Positions 1 through 4,915 of a stretch of 5,500 bases of DNA are shown in pieces (the stretch's first letter is position 1; each line of letters begins with the position of its first letter). Made by a program: the position numbers and the translations under genes. A model generated the notes under the pieces. That model saw nothing but the letters and a program-made list of their open reading frames with translations. It did not search any database and had not been told where the DNA came from. Origin of the DNA: an uncultured Clostridia bacterium (GTDB lineage: Bacteria > Bacillota > Clostridia > UMGS1883); contig CANRHW010000110.1 of the NCBI GenBank assembly GCA_947630525.1, positions 1-5,500 of the forward strand, in the 5' to 3' direction.

Positions 1-205
1 CCAAGGTCTTGTGGGGCAGGAGCTCGAAGTGATGACCGACGGTTTTGAGGACGGCCTGTATTACGGCCGCAGCGGCGGCGAAAGCCCCGACGCAGACCCG
101 CTGGTATATTTCGGCTCCACCTTTGAGCCCTCCGGCGGCGATATAGTTAAAGTTAAGGTTCTGGACGCCGGCGAATATGACCTTTACGGCGAACAGACTG
201 ACTAA
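1..205 (+). CDS. rimO: RimO, ribosomal protein S12 methylthiotransferase, C-terminal end (partial)
   Basis: This is the last 67 codons of a gene whose 5' part lies before the window; the reading frame begins at base 2 and stops with TAA at 203-205. The family is a radical-SAM, iron-sulfur enzyme that adds a methylthio group to an aspartate of ribosomal protein S12. Only the C-terminal TRAM domain, which contacts the substrate, is visible. Diagnostic pieces are G-Q-E-L-E-V near the start, Y-Y-G-R-S followed by S-P-D-A-D-P, and the closing G-D-I-V-K-V-K-V and G-E-Y-D-L-Y-G. The Y-D-L-x-G ending separates RimO from its relative MiaB fairly well. The catalytic CxxxCxxC region is outside the window. 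The pgsA gene follows after 23 bases with its own strong ribosome binding site, a neighbour pair common in Firmicutes. A MiaB-like paralogue is the only realistic alternative. Confidence 0.88.
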   Translation, partial: QGLVGQELEVMTDGFEDGLYYGRSGGESPDADPLVYFGSTFEPSGGDIVKVKVLDAGEYDLYGEQTD

Positions 206-228
206 AACAACATCAAGGAGGAAGAACT

Positions 229-744
229 ATGAATTTGCCCAACAAGCTTACCATGTTTCGCATAATACTTGTGCCGGTTACCATGGCGCTCATGCTGACC
301 ATGCACCCAGTGCTGGCGGGCATATTTTTCGCCGTGGCCAGTATAACCGACTTCTTTGACGGCTTCATCGCCCGCAAATACAATCTTGTGACCTCTTTCG
401 GCAAGATAATGGACCCTCTTGCGGATAAGATACTTGTTTTTGGGGCGCTGCTGTGTTTTATTCAGAACGGCACTATCAGCGTCTGGCCCGTGGTCATTAT
501 CCTTGCCCGGGAGTTGTTCGTTACTGGTATGAGAATTGTTGCCGTGGACAAAGGCAAGGTCATTGCAGCCTCATGGTGGGGCAAGATTAAAACCAACGTT
601 CAGATATTCGCGGTGCTGTTTTCCATATTCTTTGAATGGACCTTCCCCACGGCCTGCGCCGCGGCGGTGTGGATAGCCGCTGTCTTTACCCTTGCAAGCT
701 GGGTTGCCTACATATTTGAAAATCTTGACGTATTCAAGGGATAA
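229..744 (+). CDS. pgsA: PgsA, CDP-diacylglycerol-glycerol-3-phosphate 3-phosphatidyltransferase
   Basis: An integral membrane enzyme of 171 residues that transfers a phosphatidyl group from CDP-diacylglycerol to glycerol-3-phosphate, the committed step to phosphatidylglycerol and cardiolipin. The complete CDP-alcohol phosphotransferase signature is present: D41, D44, G45, A48, R49, G58, D62 and D66 fit DxxDGxxARxxxxxxxxGxxxDxxxD exactly; these acidic residues bind the divalent metal and the CDP moiety. The N-terminus (N-L-P-N-K-L-T-M-F-R) is typical of PgsA rather than other family members. Hydrophobic stretches at about residues 12-38, 68-95, 120-140 and 143-163 are consistent with a multi-pass membrane protein, and the length is near the usual 170-195. 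The ATG is fixed by AAGGAGGAA ending 6 bases upstream. It follows rimO closely and probably shares its transcript. I see no intrinsic terminator just after it. Nothing looks damaged. Confidence 0.96.
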   Translation: MNLPNKLTMFRIILVPVTMALMLTMHPVLAGIFFAVASITDFFDGFIARKYNLVTSFGKIMDPLADKILVFGALLCFIQNGTISVWPVVIILARELFVTGMRIVAVDKGKVIAASWWGKIKTNVQIFAVLFSIFFEWTFPTACAAAVWIAAVFTLASWVAYIFENLDVFKG

Positions 745-791
745 CTAAAAAATGTTCATTGGGGACAACGCCGCGTAAGAAGCAAACAAGC

Positions 792-842
792 AATAAAAAT
801 GATATTTCTACCCCGATTAAGGTATACAATTCCGGGTATACG
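792..842 (+). repeat. Left arm of a 51-bp inverted repeat flanking the rhamnosidase gene
   Basis: This arm is the reverse complement of 3773-3823, matching at 46 of 51 positions without gaps. The central 25 bases (802-826, against 3789-3813) are identical. It sits between the pgsA stop and the rhamnosidase start. The arm contains TATACA (823-828) and TACAAT (825-830), which resemble -10 boxes, but no convincing -35 box lies at the right distance, so I do not call a promoter. An ATG at 799 lies within the arm and opens the rhamnosidase frame, but it has no ribosome binding site. No target-site duplication is visible outside the two arms. Confidence 0.85.
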
Positions 843-848
843 GCACGG

Positions 849-859
849 GAGAGGAGAGG
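849..859 (+). promoter_or_regulatory. Ribosome binding site that sets the TTG start of the rhamnosidase
   Basis: The purine-rich run GGAGAGGAGAGG contains AGGAG at 852-856, 8 bases before TTG at 865-867. The upstream in-frame ATG at 799 has only an A-rich stretch before it and lies inside the inverted repeat. This spacing therefore favours TTG 865 as the start. Confidence 0.75.
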
Positions 860-864
860 CAAAA

Positions 865-3672
865 TTGGATAAAGACCTGTATAAAAAAGCACCCGGATAT
901 GCGCGGCCGGGCCTATGCGCCGTCAGACTGCGCACCCACGGACTGCAAAATCCTCTGGGCATTGGAACCGAAGCCCCGGAGCTGAGCTGGGCGCTGAGCT
1001 CCGCGGAAAACAATCAGGTACAGACCGCCTACGAGATACAGGCCGCCGTGGACGTAGACTTTGAAAATATGTTCTGGCGTAGCGGCGAGGTCGAAACCTC
1101 AAAACCTTTCGGCGCCGTTTACGGCGGGAGGTTCATGGCCGGGCAGGAGATTTTCTGGCGGGTACGGCTGCGGAACGGGGACGGCGTATGGGGAGAATTT
1201 TCCGACCCGGCCCGGTTCGAGTTCGGCATAAGCGACTGGCGTGCAAAGTGGCTCAAAGCCCCGCAGACTACCGCGGCTAATATTTTTGAGGCCGCGTTTT
1301 CCGTTGAAAAGCCGGTGAAAAAAGCCCGGCTCTACTGTTCCTCACTGGGGATATTCGACGCCTTTATAAACGGCAAAAAGGCCGGGGAAGACTTTTTTGC
1401 TCCGGGCGAAACGGACTTTCGCAAGCGCGTTCACTATGTGACCTATGACGTTACGGGCCTGCTAAAAGGCGGAAAGAACGCCTTGGTCATCGAGCTTGGC
1501 CGGGGTATGTACGGCAGTTTGATCACCTCCGACGACAGCTATCGCTACCGCAAGTCCGACGGCGAAGCCATACCCGACGGTCTGCTGGGCGGTGGCCTTA
1601 TGTGCGCCGCCCAGCTTGAAATCGAATATGAGGGCGGAGAAAAACTTACCGTTGTCACGGATAAAAACTGGACCGTCCGCACCTCCGGCACCGTTGTGAA
1701 CAACTGGTACGGCGGCGAGGACTTTGACGCCGCGGCGGAGGGAACGGCCTCCCCCGCCGAAGAAACGCCCGCCCCCGCCGCGAAACTGGAGGCCAAAGAA
1801 TACCCCGGCATAAAAATCCAAGAGAGCTATCCTGCGGCAAGCGTAGTTCCTATACGCACCGACAAATACCGTTTGACAGGCGACGGCTCCGACGCGGGCT
1901 ACTGGCTTGTGGACATGGGCAGGAACGGGGCCGGCGTGGAGGAGCTCATACTTGAAGGAACCGAAAATATGAAGGGCTGGACCTTCAAAATGTACCCGGC
2001 GGAGCTCGCCAACGAGGACGGCACCGTAAATCAGGACTCCTGCACCCAGCGGGAGACCGGCGGCTACATAACCGCCTCCGGCGGAGGCTGGGGGCCGATT
2101 TTTGACACCTACACCGTACACGGCGACGGCAGCGAGCGCTGGCACCCACGGTTTTGCTACCACGGCTACCGCTATTTGGAGGTGCACATAAAGGACGCGG
2201 ACGGCGTCGGCGTAAGCGAGGACCGCTTCACCCCCACAACGGCAAATTTCAAAAATCATCTGCTTTGGACAGACAACGAACGCACCGGCGGCTTTAGCTG
2301 CTCCAACGAGGATATAAACGTTATAGACACCATAGTGACCCGTTCGCTGCAAAGCCAGATGATGTCGGTATTCACCGACTGCCCGCAGATAGAAAAGCTG
2401 GGCTGGCTGGAGCAGTACAATTTGATGTTCAACTCCTACGCCGCCAGCTACGATATCCGGGCCTGGTACAAAAAGCTTATCCGGGACATTCTTGACGGTC
2501 AATATACAGCCGGCCAGCGGGACAACGGCAACAGCGACGACTGGGGCACCGGCCTGAAGTCCGAGGGCTACGTGCCCACCATTGCCCCGGAGTTCCGCGA
2601 CATTGAGGCCTATGACGACGACCCCAACTGGAGCGGAGTAATTGCCACCGTGCCCTACGATTACTACATGATCTATGGCGACGCCTCGCTGATGGCCGAG
2701 GCCTACGCCGGGGCCAAGGCCTATGTCGAATACCTGCGCAAAAAAGCCGGCTGCACGCAGGGCGTGAACGGCAATTCCACCGGCGACAACCTGATTTGGT
2801 CCGTGCTGGGCGACTGGGCCGCCGAGGACGGCTCCACCCCGCAGGAGTTGGTCGCCAGCTGCGCCTACTACGAGGTGGCGGACACCGTGGCCAAGACCGC
2901 GAAAATTCTCGGATATCCCGATGATGAAGCGAAATATCGGGCCCTTGCAGACGACATAAAGGCCGCCGTAAACGCCAAATATTACGACCCGGAGACCGGG
3001 CTTTACGGTTCGGGCAGTCAGGCCAGCCTCGCCTGTCCACTGGACGTGGGAATTGTCGAAAAGGAAAATATACAAAAAGTGCTGGACAACCTTGTAAGCG
3101 CCATCGCCTCTTACAACAGTCCCGACCGGGGCAGCAACGGCGGATTTCATCTTTCCACCGGCGAAATCGGGCTAAAGCACATGATAAACATCCTGACCAG
3201 ATACGGACGCAGCGACGTACTGTACAAAATGTGCCTTAACAGGACGTACCCCAGCTATTTATATTTTGTGGAAAACAACGCCACAACGCTGATCGAATAC
3301 TGGGATATGCAGCAGGGCCGGTCTCAAAACCACGCGATGCTCGGCCACATAAAGGAGTGGCTGGCCCACTCCCTCGCGGGCATACACAACTCGGCTCCCG
3401 GATATGAAAAGATAACCGTAAGGCCCTACATTCCCGACGATCTTGAAAGCGCCTGCGCGTACACCGAGACCCCGTACGGCGCCCTTTCAAACAAATGGGA
3501 AAAGCGCGGCGGCAGGCTTTATATGACGACTGTTATTCCCACCGGAACCGAAGCGGAAATATCTCTGCCGGAGGGCCTGTGCGGGGACATGACCGTGAAC
3601 GGAGAGCGGCTCCGGGCTAACGCTGTCAAGGTCGGCGGCGGCATCTATAAGATAGAGGCGGCCCTGATATAG
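865..3672 (+). CDS. Family GH78 alpha-L-rhamnosidase, cytoplasmic
   Basis: A 935-residue glycoside hydrolase, read from TTG, that releases terminal alpha-L-rhamnose from oligosaccharides or glycosides by inversion. Domains in order: an N-terminal Ig-like module (about 15-125, opening with L-R-T-H-G-L-Q-N-P-L-G and P-E-L-S-W); a rhamnosidase N-terminal beta-sandwich (about 127-300, K-A-R-L-Y then G-I-F-D-A-F-I-N-G); a concanavalin-like domain (about 322-442); a six-hairpin (alpha/alpha)6 catalytic barrel (about 477-846); and a C-terminal beta domain (V-R-P-Y to the end). The catalytic segment T-D-C-P-Q-I-E-K-L-G-W places the likely general acid at E510. T-T-L-I-E-Y-W places the likely base at E811, with H823 in Q-N-H-A-M-L-G. 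There is no signal peptide or membrane segment, so it should act on imported saccharides. No transporter or rhamnose-catabolism gene is adjacent in the window. An ATG at 799 would add 22 residues, but it lacks a ribosome binding site and lies in the flanking repeat. Exact substrate is unknown. Confidence 0.93.
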   Translation: MDKDLYKKAPGYARPGLCAVRLRTHGLQNPLGIGTEAPELSWALSSAENNQVQTAYEIQAAVDVDFENMFWRSGEVETSKPFGAVYGGRFMAGQEIFWRVRLRNGDGVWGEFSDPARFEFGISDWRAKWLKAPQTTAANIFEAAFSVEKPVKKARLYCSSLGIFDAFINGKKAGEDFFAPGETDFRKRVHYVTYDVTGLLKGGKNALVIELGRGMYGSLITSDDSYRYRKSDGEAIPDGLLGGGLMCAAQLEIEYEGGEKLTVVTDKNWTVRTSGTVVNNWYGGEDFDAAAEGTASPAEETPAPAAKLEAKEYPGIKIQESYPAASVVPIRTDKYRLTGDGSDAGYWLVDMGRNGAGVEELILEGTENMKGWTFKMYPAELANEDGTVNQDSCTQRETGGYITASGGGWGPIFDTYTVHGDGSERWHPRFCYHGYRYLEVHIKDADGVGVSEDRFTPTTANFKNHLLWTDNERTGGFSCSNEDINVIDTIVTRSLQSQMMSVFTDCPQIEKLGWLEQYNLMFNSYAASYDIRAWYKKLIRDILDGQYTAGQRDNGNSDDWGTGLKSEGYVPTIAPEFRDIEAYDDDPNWSGVIATVPYDYYMIYGDASLMAEAYAGAKAYVEYLRKKAGCTQGVNGNSTGDNLIWSVLGDWAAEDGSTPQELVASCAYYEVADTVAKTAKILGYPDDEAKYRALADDIKAAVNAKYYDPETGLYGSGSQASLACPLDVGIVEKENIQKVLDNLVSAIASYNSPDRGSNGGFHLSTGEIGLKHMINILTRYGRSDVLYKMCLNRTYPSYLYFVENNATTLIEYWDMQQGRSQNHAMLGHIKEWLAHSLAGIHNSAPGYEKITVRPYIPDDLESACAYTETPYGALSNKWEKRGGRLYMTTVIPTGTEAEISLPEGLCGDMTVNGERLRANAVKVGGGIYKIEAALI

Positions 3673-3706
3673 GGCTTGACAACAGGCATATCAGGCTGAT
3701 GACAAA

Positions 3707-3750
3707 CCCCATTAACAATGGGGAAAGCTCGAAAGGGAACCCCCTTTCGA
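3707..3750. repeat. Two adjacent perfect hairpins after the rhamnosidase gene
   Basis: Hairpin 1 (3707-3723) pairs CCCCATT with AATGGGG across a 3-base loop. Hairpin 2 (3729-3750) pairs TCGAAAGGG with CCCTTTCGA across a 4-base loop. They begin 35 bases after the rhamnosidase stop. Neither is followed by a T run on the + strand: hairpin 2 is followed by TAAAAAAC, which also gives no proper terminator on the - strand. They may protect the 3' end of the rhamnosidase mRNA or belong to a repeat family. Confidence 0.7.
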
Positions 3751-3758
3751 TAAAAAAC

Positions 3759-3841
3759 ATATAATCCCAGGGCGTGTACCTGGGATTATATACCTTAATC
3801 GGGGTAGAAATATAATTTTTATTTTAATAAAAATTATATTT
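3759..3841. repeat. Two AT-rich perfect hairpins overlapping the right inverted-repeat arm
   Basis: Hairpin 3 (3759-3791) has a perfect 13-bp stem, ATATAATCCCAGG against 3779-3791, with a 7-base loop. Hairpin 4 (3808-3841) has a perfect 14-bp A/T-only stem, 3808-3821 against 3828-3841, with a 6-base loop. The right half of hairpin 3 and the left half of hairpin 4 form the two ends of the inverted-repeat arm at 3773-3823. The left arm near 800 does not have the outer halves, so these palindromes are specific to this side. Confidence 0.75.
3773..3823 (-). repeat. Right arm of the 51-bp inverted repeat flanking the rhamnosidase gene
   Basis: Its reverse complement matches 792-842 at 46 of 51 positions with no gap. 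Four mismatches fall in the inner 16 bases and one in the outer part; the 25 bases at 3789-3813 are identical to 802-826. Together the arms enclose about 2.9 kb holding only the GH78 gene. No transposase or recombinase gene lies between them. Confidence 0.85.
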
Positions 3842-3878
3842 CGTAAGCGAAAGCGCCCGATGCGGAAAGGGTTCACGC

Positions 3879-3930
3879 CGGGGGAACCGTGCGGGTTCCC
3901 CCGACGAGAGCGCTGACAAAGTCAGCGCTC
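3879..3930. repeat. Two GC-rich perfect hairpins just upstream of the B12 operon promoter
   Basis: Hairpin 5 (3879-3903) pairs CGGGGGAACC with GGTTCCCCCG over a 5-base loop. Hairpin 6 (3908-3930) pairs GAGCGCTGAC with GTCAGCGCTC over AAA. Both stems are perfect 10-mers. They end 10 bases before the -35 box at 3941. No U run follows either stem, so they are not standard intrinsic terminators, though they could still insulate the rhamnosidase transcript. GGTTC at 3870-3874 could alternatively pair with GAACC at 3884-3888. Confidence 0.7.
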
Positions 3931-3940
3931 AAATCAGTCC

Positions 3941-3969
3941 TTGACAATGGGCGTAATTTGTGGTATATT
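3941..3969 (+). promoter_or_regulatory. Sigma-A promoter of the cobalamin-riboswitch operon
   Basis: A perfect TTGACA (3941-3946), a 17-base spacer, and TATATT (3964-3969) preceded by TGG, which gives an extended -10 element. Transcription should start near 3976, about 10 bases before the first paired riboswitch element. Its position directly ahead of the aptamer supports the call. Confidence 0.88.
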
Positions 3970-3986
3970 TATTTTACAACTTAATA

Positions 3987-4160
3987 GGCAGCGGGTGCCG
4001 GGCGTTCGCATAAGCGAATTGGGCCCGGTGAAAAGGGAAACAGGTGCAAATCCTGTACGAACTCGTCACTGTAATTACGGAGCCTGAAGCAATATGTCAC
4101 TTATCCTTTGGGATTGGGAAGGCGCTTTTGGGCGATGATGTATGAGCCAGGAGACCTGCC
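3987..4160 (+). promoter_or_regulatory. Cobalamin (B12) riboswitch aptamer
   Basis: A leader RNA that binds a cobalamin and is expected to reduce expression of the downstream uptake operon when the vitamin is abundant. The 3' B12 box is clear: GCCAGGAGACCTGCC at 4146-4160. The conserved core is also present: AAAAGGGAAA, then GGTGCAAATCCTGTACG (about 4031-4059), CGTCACTGTAA (4064-4074), GGGAAGG (4116-4122) and GATGATG. The terminal helix P1 can form from GGCAG (3987-3991) with CTGCC (4156-4160). Another stem pairs CCGGGC (3998-4003) with GCCCGG (4023-4028), capped by TTCGC/GCGAA. The segment normally close to CGGNCCCGCCACTG reads CGAACTCGTCACTG here, a mild departure from the common consensus. 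The exact cobalamin form bound cannot be read with certainty. Confidence 0.95.
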
Positions 4161-4167
4161 CGCCGCC

Positions 4168-4213
4168 GGTACGCGGAGCCGCGGCTCCAATGCCACGAGT
4201 AATTGGCAGTACC
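4168..4213 (+). promoter_or_regulatory. Structured expression platform just after the B12 aptamer
   Basis: A small three-way junction can be drawn. GGTAC (4168-4172) closes with GTACC (4209-4213). Inside lie the perfect palindrome GGAGCCGCGGCTCC (4175-4188) and the hairpin TGCCA (4191-4195) / TGGCA (4204-4208) with loop CGAGTAAT. The loop's GTAAT (4199-4203) complements ATTAC (4074-4078), in the part of the aptamer where loop L5 should lie. This is the arrangement of the L5-L13 kissing loop through which cobalamin riboswitches couple ligand binding to expression. Pairings were found by eye; alternatives such as CCAAT (4187-4191) with ATTGG (4202-4206) exist. Confidence 0.55.
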
Positions 4214-4447
4214 TTACATGGCAATGAGTCGCCGAACCACGCGCGGTTTAAAGCGGCAAAATTTCCTTCATACTATGTCAAAAATGCTCGGAATAAACAA
4301 ATTATTCCTGCGCTTTTTTCCTTGTCTGAGGAAAATTTTTCTCGCTTTAAACTCCTTCGGACCTTGCGTGATGAACCATCCTGCACGGCGCGCGGTGTTT
4401 AGCTCCCCATTGCCTGAAACGGACGCCCTGCGTGCGTTTGTTTTTGG
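4214..4447 (+). other. Long untranslated leader with nested inverted repeat, no convincing gene
   Basis: About 230 bases lie between the riboswitch platform and the terminator, with more A/T runs than the flanking genes. Short open frames cross it, but none has a ribosome binding site, a recognisable domain or the codon bias of the neighbours. An inverted repeat pairs GTTTAAAGCG (4246-4255) with CGCTTTAAAC (4343-4352), continued by AAAATTTCC (4258-4266) against GGAAAATTTTT (4330-4340). Inside it is a 7-bp hairpin GGAATAA/TTATTCC (4290-4308), followed by CTTTTTT. A further weak hairpin pairs AAACG (4417-4421) with CGTTT (4435-4439) and leads into GTTTTT. The region may be an inserted repeat element or an extended expression platform. 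Confidence 0.5.
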
Positions 4448-4482
4448 TGCGCTTTGCTCTTGGCAGCAGCGCATTTTTTGTT
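4448..4482 (+). terminator. Intrinsic terminator, probable riboswitch off-switch
   Basis: TGCGCT (4448-4453) pairs perfectly with AGCGCA (4468-4473). The stem continues after a 2-base bulge with GCT (4456-4458) against AGC (4465-4467) around a CTTGGC loop. The run TTTTTTGTTT follows at once. A 9-bp GC-rich stem plus a U tract is a good rho-independent terminator. It lies after the cobalamin riboswitch and just before the first gene, so it is the likely element by which cobalamin stops transcription. The antiterminator partner is not certain; another TGCGCT at 4309-4314 could compete for the 3' arm. Confidence 0.7.
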
Positions 4483-4495
4483 TGGATGTGAAAGC

Positions 4496-4915
4496 ATGGA
4501 AGAGTTAAAAAACGGCTCCTATACCGTGAACGTCAGTCTCGGCGGCGGAAGCGGCAGGGCCGAAATCGAAAGCCCGGCGGAACTTACGGTCAAAGACGGA
4601 GACATCAAGGCGGAGATACGCTGGAACAGCCCCTATTATGACTATATGGAGGTCGAGGGGCGGGAATATGTCCCCGTAAACAAAGGCGGCAATTCCATTT
4701 TTGTAATTGATGCGGAGCTGGACAGGGAGCTCGCCGCGAGGGCCGAGACCGTGGCCATGAGCCAGCCCCACACGATAGATTACACCCTGTATTTTGACTC
4801 CGCCTCTTTGCGAAGAAAGACCGGCGCCGCGCCGCTTATCGCGGCGGCAGCGGTGCTGGCGGCGGCCGCCGCCCTGTTATTGACGGTCAGAAAGAGGAAA
4901 AAGCATGAAAAATAA
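4496..4915 (+). CDS. Small membrane-anchored protein with NEAT-like domain pattern, B12-regulated
   Basis: A 139-residue protein of uncertain function. Residues 6-105 look like a beta-sandwich with a NEAT-like pattern: N-G-S-Y-T-V-N-V-S-L, G-G-G-S-G-R-A, S-P-A-E-L-T-V-K-D-G, W-N-S-P-Y-Y-D-Y-M, G-N-S-I-F, and A-M-S-Q-P-H-T-I-D-Y-T-L-Y-F. NEAT domains bind heme and hand it on at the cell surface; an equivalent corrinoid or tetrapyrrole role here is inference from the riboswitch and the substrate-binding gene that follows. Residues 112-131 form an Ala/Leu-rich membrane segment with a basic tail (R-K-R-K-K), so the domain should face outward, yet this start gives no signal peptide. ATG 4496 was chosen because it follows the terminator and has a weak GGA 9 bases upstream. 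TTG 4454 would add a hydrophobic segment ending L-F-G-C, but it lies inside the terminator stem. The N-terminus may be altered. The 3' end overlaps the next gene by 11 bases. Confidence 0.7.
   Translation: MEELKNGSYTVNVSLGGGSGRAEIESPAELTVKDGDIKAEIRWNSPYYDYMEVEGREYVPVNKGGNSIFVIDAELDRELAARAETVAMSQPHTIDYTLYFDSASLRRKTGAAPLIAAAAVLAAAAALLLTVRKRKKHEK

Noticed and set aside
799..864. ATG at 799 as the rhamnosidase start
   Set aside because: It has no ribosome binding site and lies inside the flanking inverted repeat. The extra 22 residues do not resemble a GH78 N-terminus or a signal peptide, whereas TTG 865 has AGGAG at ideal spacing.
1462..3150. A 562-codon open frame on the - strand across the rhamnosidase gene
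   Set aside because: It is a shadow of the GC-rich + strand gene. Its product is low-complexity Val/Gly/Ala-rich with no recognisable domain, while the + strand shows clear GH78 domains and catalytic residues.
3676..3704. TTGACA right after the rhamnosidase stop as a promoter
   Set aside because: The hexamer 17 bases downstream is ATGACA, a poor -10 box, and no gene follows until the separate strong promoter at 3941.
3707..3930. The intergenic hairpins as intrinsic terminators of the rhamnosidase
   Set aside because: None of the six stems is followed by a U-rich tract on the + strand, so I list them only as hairpins.
3707..3930. CRISPR array or tandem repeat
   Set aside because: The stems differ from each other in sequence and spacing. 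There is no repeated unit with regular spacers.
4142..4508. Two overlapping + strand open frames (4142-4402 and 4203-4508) and a - strand frame (4268-4474)
   Set aside because: They overlap the B12 box, the leader structures or the terminator, lack ribosome binding sites, and have no recognisable domains. The riboswitch leader explains the DNA better.
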